A stretch of DNA of 19,566 nt from Desulfobacula sp. (GTDB lineage: Bacteria > Desulfobacterota > Desulfobacteria > Desulfobacterales > Desulfobacteraceae). A program made the position numbers and the translations under genes. The notes under the pieces were generated by a model. That model worked only from the letters and a program-made list of their open reading frames with translations, made no database searches and was not told the origin of the DNA. The DNA lies in assembly GCF_021107415.1 (NCBI RefSeq), contig NZ_JAIOSW010000378.1, positions 1-19,566 on the forward strand, read 5' to 3'. This document shows, one piece after another, positions 7,323-14,120 of the stretch; position 1 is the first letter of the stretch, and every line of letters begins with the position of its first letter.

Positions 7323-8255
7323 CTAATTCGGAGGAGCAAAAATAAGACGATACATTGTGATCAATTTTTCAGGATCATATGACATTTTTGCCTGACGAAG
7401 GCCCTTAATACCAAGATCCTGCTCCCGATTCAAGTATTGACATTTATTTTTAAGAAATTTTGCAGTCTCATGGTTGATCACCTGGGCTGATCCCTTAAAA
7501 TCCATATCAGATTTCTCAAACTGAATATCATAGGTTGAATGATTCAACTGACTGAAAACTGAAAAAGCAACCACCTTGTTTCCCACTGTTATGGCAAGTC
7601 CCTCCAGACCCAGTTGATCAAAAGAATCAAATGATATCTCCATGGCCCCAAACTCCTGATCAAGGGTATGAGATCGTCTTTTACCCCTAAACATCAGACT
7701 TTGTGCTAAGCCCAGGGCTTTATGTCTGGCCTCGCCTTTTAACGGATGCACTTTAAAATCAGGATAGGTTCGTTTGAATTGTGAAATCAAGTTTCTTTTT
7801 TTATGAAGTTTTTTACCGGTAAGTTCGCACAGCTTATCAACATCATAAATGTATTCTGCATAATCCGGCTCTTCTTTGATGATAAAATAATTTTCAATTT
7901 CAGAAAATTTTTTTAAATAGCCTGATGCTACAAGGCTGAATTCAGGTGTAAGACCTGCATTTTTCATATTTAATGATAAAATGACAAGCTCTTCAGGACA
8001 AAAGTCTTTACCCAGGGGCATAAATGCACATTGAGAGATCTCATCATAAACCAAAAGCCGTTCCTGGTACAGGGTCCATGATAGTTTGTAAGCATCCTGC
8101 CACGCGTAAAGATTTGAAAAATTATACTCACAGGAAAAAGGCTTAAACGTATCAATATATATTTGAATGAGCTCCTGATCTTTTAATACAAATGGATTAA
8201 ATTCCGGAAATTTAATTTTTTGCGGTACCTGGAAAACCGCTTCTGCCATCACCAT
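7323..8255 (-). CDS. DUF2156 protein (aminoacyl-transferase-like fold)
   Basis: A 310-residue protein matching the DUF2156 family: an early FSCEYNFSNLYAWQDAYKLSW block (about residues 38-58), a central basic part HKKRNLISQFKRTYPDF, and a C-terminal half ending with YLNREQDLGIKGLRQAKMSYDPEKLI, the usual NREQDLG-GLRxAK-SY signature. The domain is shared with the catalytic part of MprF, which transfers amino acids from aminoacyl-tRNA to phosphatidylglycerol, and has two GNAT-like folds. This one has no membrane segments, so the substrate is unknown. Two ATG codons (8255 and 8249) are possible; an AAGGG lies upstream inside the preceding gene. It follows the GNAT gene by four bases, implying co-expression with the spermidine genes. 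Confidence 0.87.
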   Translation of the reverse strand: MVMAEAVFQVPQKIKFPEFNPFVLKDQELIQIYIDTFKPFSCEYNFSNLYAWQDAYKLSWTLYQERLLVYDEISQCAFMPLGKDFCPEELVILSLNMKNAGLTPEFSLVASGYLKKFSEIENYFIIKEEPDYAEYIYDVDKLCELTGKKLHKKRNLISQFKRTYPDFKVHPLKGEARHKALGLAQSLMFRGKRRSHTLDQEFGAMEISFDSFDQLGLEGLAITVGNKVVAFSVFSQLNHSTYDIQFEKSDMDFKGSAQVINHETAKFLKNKCQYLNREQDLGIKGLRQAKMSYDPEKLITMYRLIFAPPN

Positions 8256-8259
8256 TTTA

Positions 8260-8688
8260 TCAGCCCTTATATTTTAACGGAACATGATCTTTAAGTATTT
8301 CAAATCCAAGTTCCTTATAAAAGGAAGATGTTCCCGGCTGGGCCACAAGGCCGATCCAGTCAACATTGTTTTCCTTTAATTTTTCTATTAACGTTTGAAT
8401 AATTTTTTTACCAATCCCTTTGCCCCTGAATTCCTTTAACACTGCAACGTCCTGAATATAAGCATCACTTGAAAGATCGGAAAGGGCCCTGCCCATTCCA
8501 ATGAGCTTTTTTCCCAAAAAAGCGCCCACAAAAAGAGCTGAATTTTTCACAATATAATTTAAAAATTCAGGATGGCAGTCATAGGAAGGCTCCCACCATC
8601 CGGCTTCCTTATAAAGCTGGATCAACTCTTCCATTGAAGCTGCTTTAATGGTTTTTATGATAAGTTGGGCTGAAGGGTCTTCTGACAT
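8260..8688 (-). CDS. GNAT-family N-acetyltransferase
   Basis: A 142-residue GNAT protein. The acetyl-CoA pyrophosphate loop is visible as FRGKGIGKKIIQTLIEKL (Q/R-x-x-G-x-G), preceded by the beta-4 stretch AYIQDVAVLKE and followed by a C-terminal SSFYKELGFEI block. The whole protein is one domain. The start is two bases after the speE stop, and the stop is four bases before the DUF2156 gene, so translation is probably coupled. An acetyl-acceptor cannot be named from sequence; a polyamine or ribosomal protein is possible given the neighbours. Confidence 0.88.
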   Translation of the reverse strand: MSEDPSAQLIIKTIKAASMEELIQLYKEAGWWEPSYDCHPEFLNYIVKNSALFVGAFLGKKLIGMGRALSDLSSDAYIQDVAVLKEFRGKGIGKKIIQTLIEKLKENNVDWIGLVAQPGTSSFYKELGFEILKDHVPLKYKG

Positions 8689-8690
8689 TT

Positions 8691-9575
8691 TTAAAGACTT
8701 TTCTTTGATTTTATGGATTCAAACATCTTTTGGGCAAAATAGGGCAAAACAAAGGAGGCTTCATGTATTTCGGGACAATAATATTTTAATTGTTTCTGAA
8801 AATCTTCAGAAATAATTCGACACGGTTTTTTTAGTTCCGGACCTAAAGATCCGAGGTTAATGCCAAGATGACCGCCCGGATACGTTGGCACCAGAAAATG
8901 GGAGTATGCATGAACCGGGAACAGATCTGTTGTAATTTTCACAAGATTGATAACGCACTCCTTATGAAGAAAAAAAGATTCCCCCTGGGTAGCAATAATC
9001 CCATTTTGTCTTAATGCACCTTTTAAGCTTTCGTAAAACGGTCGTTCAAACAAAACTTCGCCAGGACCGATGGGGTCCGAGGAATCCACAATTATCACAT
9101 CATATTTATTTTTTTGCTCATGAACAAAGGCATTGCCATCTGCTATATGAACCCTGACCCTGGTATCATCAAATCCACAGGCAAGATCAGGCAAAAACTC
9201 CTTGGACACTTTGATAACATCTTCATCAACTTCACAAAAATCAATGTGTTTTACACACTCATGGCGGCCGACCTCCCTTAATATCCCTCCATCACCGCCA
9301 CCAATGACCAGAACATTTTCAGGGTTGGGATGTGCAAACAAAGGAATATGGGCCAGCATCTCCTGGTATACAAATTCGTCCGACTGAGTCAATTGAATAA
9401 TCCCATCCAGAACAAGCATTTTGCCATGATTTCTGGTCTGATACATATCAATCTGCTGAAATTTACTTTTTTTACTGTAAAGAACCTCGTCAATCTCAAG
9501 AGATAATGATATCCCGGGCCACATGGGGCAGATTTCCGAAAACCAGCCGTCTATTATTTTACTAAAAGTCTCCAT
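8691..9575 (-). CDS. speE: Spermidine synthase (polyamine aminopropyltransferase)
   Basis: A 294-residue enzyme that transfers the aminopropyl group of decarboxylated AdoMet to putrescine. Visible motifs are MLVLDGIIQLTQSDEFVYQEML (residues 53-74), the nucleotide loop VLVIGGGDGGILRE (88-101), the acidic ribose-binding FCEVDED and the catalytic VDSSDPIGPGEVLF (163-176). The common YHEM segment here is YQEM (Gln71), a change near the polyamine pocket that may alter substrate preference. The gene starts seven bases after speD, giving the ordinary speD-speE pair. No clear strong ribosome site is present, suggesting coupling to speD translation. Confidence 0.95.
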   Translation of the reverse strand: METFSKIIDGWFSEICPMWPGISLSLEIDEVLYSKKSKFQQIDMYQTRNHGKMLVLDGIIQLTQSDEFVYQEMLAHIPLFAHPNPENVLVIGGGDGGILREVGRHECVKHIDFCEVDEDVIKVSKEFLPDLACGFDDTRVRVHIADGNAFVHEQKNKYDVIIVDSSDPIGPGEVLFERPFYESLKGALRQNGIIATQGESFFLHKECVINLVKITTDLFPVHAYSHFLVPTYPGGHLGINLGSLGPELKKPCRIISEDFQKQLKYYCPEIHEASFVLPYFAQKMFESIKSKKSL

Positions 9576-9582
9576 CTTTAAT

Positions 9583-10488
9583 TTACTGCCTTAAAGCGAT
9601 CTGCATTTTATAATAATCCCCTTTGAAAAATGATGTGGCAAATTCTGCAATCTCCCGGGGCTCATAAAATTTACAACTGAATACATCCAGATAAACCGTA
9701 TTTGAGGCATTGGCAAAATGGCCTGAAATCAAGGAGGTCTCAATGAGCTGGGTCATACTGAACCCTTCGACTTTTTCATCTTCTCCAAAATGGACGACCT
9801 GGCATTCCCCAAATCGTTTCATATCAATCAGGTCACACAATTTATAGACAAATCGTTCAATGCTTTTTGCATCCCTGATAATCTGTGGGTCACTCTCATA
9901 AATATCCACAGAAGTTAAAACTCCCCAGGGATTTTTTCTTTCATACTCTTTTTTCCAGGAAATCGGATAAATCTTTGAATTTTTAATGTCCAAATTTTTA
10001 ATGCTTTGGCCGACATTTTTTTGTTCAAAGGGTTTGGAAATAACTCCTCTGTTTTGATCAGAAGAAATAACAACATTTTCAGATTCAAAAGAATTTTTCA
10101 TGGAATTGATAGCAACTTCCAGGTTTATGCTGTCTCCGCAGGTAAAAATATCCACTGCAGCATAATCATGTTCCGGCCACGCATGAACTGTAAAATGTGA
10201 TTCTGCTATCACGACAACACCACTGATTCCCTGGGGGTCAAATTTATGAAATAAAGAACTGATGATCGTTGCACCACTCTCTTTTGCTGCTTTCAACAGC
10301 GTTTTTTCAACCCGGTCTTTGTCTAAAAGGGCTTTTACTCCGCATTCATAATACTCAATGGTCAACTGCCTTCCCAAGGCAAAACATGTATCCTGCTGAG
10401 AATCACCAACAAATTTAATATTTTTATCAAGCAATAATACTGTCTCCAATAATGAATAAAAATATTTATTATTATCCTGCAAAACCAC
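9583..10488 (-). CDS. speD: S-adenosylmethionine decarboxylase, two tandem SpeD domains
   Basis: AdoMet decarboxylase makes the aminopropyl donor for SpeE and self-cleaves to form a pyruvoyl cofactor. The first domain (residues about 36-150) is a normal bacterial SpeD: LGRQLTIEYYECG, then AESHFTVHAWPEHDYAAVDIF with the Glu96-Ser97 cleavage site, His102 and Cys117. After a linker, a second SpeD-like domain (about 188-301) contains LIETSLISGHF and VYLDVFSC; Ser252, His257 and Cys272 keep the same 0/+5/+20 spacing, but the Glu before Ser is Thr and the WPE motif is missing. Bacterial SpeD is usually about 120-140 residues, so this 301-residue form is a fusion. The GTG at 10488 lacks a good ribosome site; TTG at 10434 has GGAG nine bases upstream and would shorten the protein by 18 residues. 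I am sure of the family, not of the exact start or of second-domain processing. Confidence 0.92.
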   Translation of the reverse strand: MVLQDNNKYFYSLLETVLLLDKNIKFVGDSQQDTCFALGRQLTIEYYECGVKALLDKDRVEKTLLKAAKESGATIISSLFHKFDPQGISGVVVIAESHFTVHAWPEHDYAAVDIFTCGDSINLEVAINSMKNSFESENVVISSDQNRGVISKPFEQKNVGQSIKNLDIKNSKIYPISWKKEYERKNPWGVLTSVDIYESDPQIIRDAKSIERFVYKLCDLIDMKRFGECQVVHFGEDEKVEGFSMTQLIETSLISGHFANASNTVYLDVFSCKFYEPREIAEFATSFFKGDYYKMQIALRQ

Positions 10489-10574
10489 AGGACACCCAAA
10501 AAAATATTGAGCTTAATGATAAGACCTAAATAATGAATGATCAAGGGGGGAGTCAGGAAATTAGAAACAGGCCT

Positions 10575-11273
10575 TCAATATATTTCCATTATTGAATTAA
10601 ATCTGGCAAACTCTGTATCTATTGGCAGGTCCTTTTCCTGTAAATTTTCTATCATGGCGGGTGCATTAAATCTTACGTAAGGATTTGCCTTTAATTCATC
10701 CTCTATAGTGGATACGATCAAGCCGAAATTATATTTTTTAAGATATTCTTCAATATACGGGTTATCTTTTTCAATAATTGTTGCCATCTTCATGGATTCG
10801 ATCACATAATCATGACCCCCATAAATTTTGGTATCTTTCGGCAAAGAGGTCAGGCGTTTTAAGGATTGAAAAAAAGCATTGAGATCACCTGTAAAACAAT
10901 TACCAATAGTCCCGTTAAATAAGGTATCACCTGTTACTAAAAAATCATCAGCCTTGAATGTCACTGAATCATCTGTGTGACCGGGGGTATGAAATACTTC
11001 CAAAATTTCATGATCAAGATCTATGGTCTGATCTGATTTTATCTGCCTGCAGTCAATAAATTGTGCCGTTGTTCTTTGAAGCAGCGCCTGATTTCCCGGT
11101 GTATGATCATAATGGGAATGGGTATTGGTGATATATTTGATATGGATATTGTTCTTTTGAGTAAAAGCCAATATCTCTTCTACTGCGCCTGCATCAATGG
11201 CAACACCTTCGCTTGCTGAATATACCAGATATCCCAGGTTATCGGTTGAATATTTAAATTGCTGAATAAACAT
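10575..11273 (-). CDS. Metallo-beta-lactamase-fold hydrolase, glyoxalase II-like
   Basis: A 232-residue MBL-fold protein with the full binuclear metal site: TNTHSHYDH (His52, His54, Asp56, His57), HTPGHTDDS (His99), VTGDTLFNG (Asp116) and YGGHDYV (His154). The C-terminal helical part (from about 165) resembles hydroxyacylglutathione hydrolases, which split thioesters such as S-lactoylglutathione. A persulfide dioxygenase or another thioesterase is possible. A TTG at 11285 opens the frame earlier, but ATG 11273 has a GGA ten bases upstream and is preferred. It follows the N-formylglutamate-amidohydrolase gene by 38 bp and precedes speD by 86 bp; that 86-bp gap has no obvious signal. Confidence 0.88.
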   Translation of the reverse strand: MFIQQFKYSTDNLGYLVYSASEGVAIDAGAVEEILAFTQKNNIHIKYITNTHSHYDHTPGNQALLQRTTAQFIDCRQIKSDQTIDLDHEILEVFHTPGHTDDSVTFKADDFLVTGDTLFNGTIGNCFTGDLNAFFQSLKRLTSLPKDTKIYGGHDYVIESMKMATIIEKDNPYIEEYLKKYNFGLIVSTIEDELKANPYVRFNAPAMIENLQEKDLPIDTEFARFNSIMEIY

Positions 11274-11311
11274 AGAAATTTCCAAATTTTAAATTTTTGA
11301 ATCCATAAAAT

Positions 11312-12166
11312 TCAAGCCTGATTACTCACGATCACCTTTCCACCGGCAAATCTTCTGGTGAAGTAAGACGCATTGTAACTGAATGCCTGCTTCAGGGTTT
11401 CGGTAATTGCCTCAAGGATAAGAGGATAAGGGTCTCCAGTGGTTTCATCCATATACATTTTTTTGACTTCAAGAGGGACGCACAGGCTTTGACTATGATT
11501 CTCATGAATGAAAGCGGCCTGGTATCCTCTGCCCTGGAAAACCTCGTCAAAGGCAACTCCATTTTCAATATTTGGGAATTCAGCTAACAAGAGTCGCTTT
11601 TTCAGATGTTCTAAAACCGGTTGATACAATTTTCGATCAATAAAATGGGTACCGATATTAAAAAGTGGGGCAGTAGTTGCAATACGCTTATAATTATAGG
11701 AGTGCAGGTCATAGACAATGCAACGGGAAAATCTCTTTTCAAGAATAGCAAGAAGGGTATGCAATACTCTGTAGTAGCTTTCGTGCAGGGAAATATTGTC
11801 CCTGCGCTCCTTCACCGTAAGAGGCCTGCTCCATACCTTTTTCCCCCAAGCCTCTTCATAGATGCATTCCTCGGGCGATCGATTCAGATCATACTGGTAA
11901 CGTGAATCAAGCGCCTGCAGTACAATCGGAAAAGAGGCCAGCATATCACCTGTATAGGGGTCCTCCTCGTATTTTCTTTCTCTTGCGTCTAACAGCAACC
12001 TGTCGGCTATCTGATCACGAATATTGTCACCAGCGTGAATTGCCGTGCAGATTGCAGGGACATATCTATCGATCCTGATACTGAAGGCACCGGTGTCAAT
12101 GACCGCTGCAAAGACTTCTTGCCGTCTTATATGGAAGAAAATCTCTTTTTCAGATAAGGTCTGCAT
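11312..12166 (-). CDS. N-formylglutamate amidohydrolase family protein
   Basis: A 284-residue protein of the FGase family (zinc-dependent amidohydrolases related to HutG2). Family landmarks: TAIHAGDN (His44), DPYTGDML, YQYDLNRSPEE (Asp93-Leu-Asn-Arg), IVYDLHSYN (Asp153, His155) and FQGRGYQAAFIHEN late in the protein. Members hydrolyse an N-acylated glutamate or act in less-known peptide-like pathways. ATG 12166 is chosen over 12244 because the earlier frame runs inside the upstream ATP-grasp remnant. It overlaps that remnant's end by 17 bases. In other genomes such proteins sit next to ATP-grasp (glutathione synthetase-like) and QEGLA-motif DUF1704 genes, as I recall; here the DUF1704 partner is not in view. 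The real substrate is unknown. Confidence 0.85.
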   Translation of the reverse strand: MQTLSEKEIFFHIRRQEVFAAVIDTGAFSIRIDRYVPAICTAIHAGDNIRDQIADRLLLDARERKYEEDPYTGDMLASFPIVLQALDSRYQYDLNRSPEECIYEEAWGKKVWSRPLTVKERRDNISLHESYYRVLHTLLAILEKRFSRCIVYDLHSYNYKRIATTAPLFNIGTHFIDRKLYQPVLEHLKKRLLLAEFPNIENGVAFDEVFQGRGYQAAFIHENHSQSLCVPLEVKKMYMDETTGDPYPLILEAITETLKQAFSYNASYFTRRFAGGKVIVSNQA

Positions 12167-12380
12167 CTTCAATGGCTTTGCACAAATGATGTTTGCGGCT
12201 GACCCGCATCTCCCTAGTGGAGACACCATGTCCAAAAAAATCAATCACCTTGCACTGAAGTTCTGTCCGATTGAGCTTATTGATCCGGGCAATACCGCCA
12301 GGACTCAGAACGTTCACTTCGAGCAGCTTGCCGTTGATTACATCCAACCCGGTAAAATATAATATGAAACAGATTTTCAT
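12150..12380 (-). pseudogene. Deleted glutathione-synthetase-like ATP-grasp gene
   Basis: Only 76 codons remain of a gene that normally encodes over 300 residues. The first seven residues, MKICFIL, look like an ordinary ATP-grasp start with AGGT six bases upstream. From about residue 9 the sequence is the C-terminal end: FTGLDVINGKLLEVNVLSPG, then GIARINKL and VIDFF, the last ATP-grasp strand and the metal-binding Asn region of GshB-like enzymes. The middle, including most of the ATP site, is missing. The two ends are in the same frame, so a clean internal deletion is the simplest history. The final part keeps frame through AIEDADLI and overlaps the FGase start by 17 bases, so it may persist for translational coupling. 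A genuine short regulatory protein is less likely. Confidence 0.7.
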
Positions 12381-12423
12381 TTTTTTACCTCAGATTTTAC
12401 TGCAATTTATCATAATTTCAAAT

Positions 12424-13317
12424 CTATTTAAAATTACAGTATTTATTCACGCTCACCACAGGACATGCTGATCGAAAAACCACCTGGTCAATTGTATGGC
12501 TGAAAAAAGCCTTTTCAGAATCAATATCTTTTGTGTGATGGGCCATCACAATAAGGTCACCGCTTGTTTCCCTTGCAAATTTCAATAATTCGACATAGGG
12601 GATTCCCTCCCAGACAGCCATATCATAATTATCAAAATTTTCCATTTGAGAAACATATAGTTCCTCTATTCTCGCCTTTGCTTCCTTGATTTGATCTTCA
12701 ATCTGTTTTTGACCGGGAATATCTCCTGTTCCTGATGATTCAATATCCAGTGCATGAAAAATATGCAGTTTGCACCCAATATAATCCGCCAGCTTGTATG
12801 CAAATTGAAAGGCGGACATGGAAGCCTTTGAAAAATCCGTTCCAAAAATAATCCGATTAAAGTACCAGAAGCTGGTTTCACAAGGTCTTGCGATGCTCAG
12901 TACCGGGCAATGCGCTTTTTGTGCAACCTTTTGCAAGGTCTTTTCGGCAGAGGCTTCCTTTTGAGCATGGGCGCCCATAATAATGCAATCCACCTTAATT
13001 TTCAGCGCAAATTTAAGAATCTCTTCCCAAGATTTTCCTTTAATAACCTTATATTCAGGGTCACCAAATCGTTTAGCTAAAAAGCCATAGTTTTTTTTCA
13101 TTCCTTCTTTGACAAATGCCGTATACTCAGGGACTGAAAGTGTCTTTTCTTTTCCCGGCATATCCGGGACAAAGGGACAGGTTCCCTGGAAAAAATCAGC
13201 AACAACGTGGACCAGGATAAGTTCAGAACCATATTTTTCCGAAAGCTCAAAAGCGGTTTTTGCAGCTATTTCGCAGACAGGAGTAGCATCTGTTGCAAAT
13301 AATATCTTTTTAAACAT
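12424..13317 (-). CDS. Universal stress protein with two tandem UspA domains
   Basis: A 297-residue protein of two UspA domains. Domain one runs from MFKKILFATDATPVCEIAAK to CPVLSIARP (residue ~150); domain two from YFNRIIFGTDFSKASMSAFQ to CPVVSVNKY. In both, the usual ATP-binding loop G-x-x-G-(9)-G-S/T is degraded: MGAHAQKEASAEKTL in the first and MAHHTKDIDSEKAF in the second, so it is probably a non-nucleotide-binding, sensor or structural type. GAGGT lies four bases before the ATG. It follows the receiver-domain gene by 59 bp and so may be the last member of the tmc operon. A Usp gene next to tmc is also known in Desulfovibrio as far as I recall. Confidence 0.92.
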   Translation of the reverse strand: MFKKILFATDATPVCEIAAKTAFELSEKYGSELILVHVVADFFQGTCPFVPDMPGKEKTLSVPEYTAFVKEGMKKNYGFLAKRFGDPEYKVIKGKSWEEILKFALKIKVDCIIMGAHAQKEASAEKTLQKVAQKAHCPVLSIARPCETSFWYFNRIIFGTDFSKASMSAFQFAYKLADYIGCKLHIFHALDIESSGTGDIPGQKQIEDQIKEAKARIEELYVSQMENFDNYDMAVWEGIPYVELLKFARETSGDLIVMAHHTKDIDSEKAFFSHTIDQVVFRSACPVVSVNKYCNFK

Positions 13318-13376
13318 AATGACCTCAAAGGAACGAACAGCACTTTTTTACAAATGATCCTTTTAAAATAATGGTC

Positions 13377-13727
13377 TCAGCTCAAAAGGTCTGAAACTTT
13401 TTCTACAAGCTTTTGAGCATCAAAGGGCTTACCAAAAATGGCCGCCGCCTTTGGAATCGAATACTTCGTGCTTGATAAACCACTGATGACGATGACAGGT
13501 GTATTAAAACCCTTTGATTTGCTGACTTTTCTAAAAAATCTGGGACCCCATTCCTCAGGCATTTCAAGATCAAGTGTAATCAAATCCGGCTTTTCAGCGT
13601 TATACACATCAATAGCCTTTTTACCATCAACCGCAACACAGGTTTCATACCCATTATCAGTAAAAAGTGTTTCCAGATATTTTGTTATGGCCGGATCATC
13701 ATCCACGATCATAATTTTTTTACTCAT
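13377..13727 (-). CDS. Single-domain response regulator (CheY-like receiver)
   Basis: A 116-residue protein consisting of a receiver domain only. The acidic pair Asp9/Asp10, the phosphorylation site Asp53 (in LITLDLEMP), the switch residue Ser82 and Lys100 (FGKPF) are all present, so it should accept a phosphoryl group. There is no output domain, so it would work through protein contacts. The start at 13727 is chosen over 13730 and the upstream 13757 because AAGGAGG sits six bases before it. It starts 11 bp after tmcA ends and precedes the Usp gene. No histidine kinase is in the window. Confidence 0.92.
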   Translation of the reverse strand: MSKKIMIVDDDPAITKYLETLFTDNGYETCVAVDGKKAIDVYNAEKPDLITLDLEMPEEWGPRFFRKVSKSKGFNTPVIVISGLSSTKYSIPKAAAIFGKPFDAQKLVEKVSDLLS

Positions 13728-13738
13728 CATATCCCTCC

Positions 13739-14119
13739 TTATAGTTTGATATGGCATTCACCGCAAAGTACCGGGCCCTTATTTGCTTCAAAATGGCAAC
13801 TCCTGCATCGTTTATGATATGCAACATCCAGAGGGATTGAGTTTTCCGGGGTTACCTTTAAAGAATGACATTCAGAGCAAAGACTGTCTTCACTGGATTC
13901 ATCCTCAACCAATTTTTTACCTTCATACACATGGTGACAGACAGCACAATCATCTATTTCTGCCATTTCATTATGGTCATCATGTTCAAATACGGCACCT
14001 GGCCTATGAGGATTTTGAAATTCTGAATTGTCTAATCTTTCAAGTCCAGTATTGGAAAATGCAACTACTACTGTGAATAAAAACAGTATGAAACCCATAA
14101 AAACAATTTTATGTTTCAT
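13739..14119 (-). CDS. tmcA: Tetraheme cytochrome c3 type II, TmcA
   Basis: A 126-residue periplasmic cytochrome with an N-terminal signal peptide (MKHKIVFMGFILFLFTVVVA) and four CxxCH heme sites at Cys58, Cys81, Cys105 and Cys119. His46, His49, His63 and His102 are available as the second axial ligands, giving the bis-His tetraheme layout of class III cytochromes. The phrase RPGAVFEHDDHNEM matches the family, and the mature part is acidic, as in type II c3. TmcA takes electrons from periplasmic hydrogenase or type I c3 and hands them to the membrane complex. The start at 14119 has GGAG seven bases upstream; an upstream in-frame ATG at 14170 would give a signal peptide with an odd basic extension and is rejected. 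The gap from tmcB is one base. Confidence 0.93.
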   Translation of the reverse strand: MKHKIVFMGFILFLFTVVVAFSNTGLERLDNSEFQNPHRPGAVFEHDDHNEMAEIDDCAVCHHVYEGKKLVEDESSEDSLCSECHSLKVTPENSIPLDVAYHKRCRSCHFEANKGPVLCGECHIKL

Positions 14120-14120
14120 C

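Noticed and set aside
12167..12244. Longer start for the FGase gene at 12244
   Set aside because: The extra 26 residues lie within the ATP-grasp remnant's frame-shifted sequence and match nothing in the family.
12045..12362. 105-codon plus-strand frame over the FGase start and ATP-grasp remnant
   Set aside because: The minus strand has clear family motifs there; the plus frame has no recognisable domain or ribosome site.
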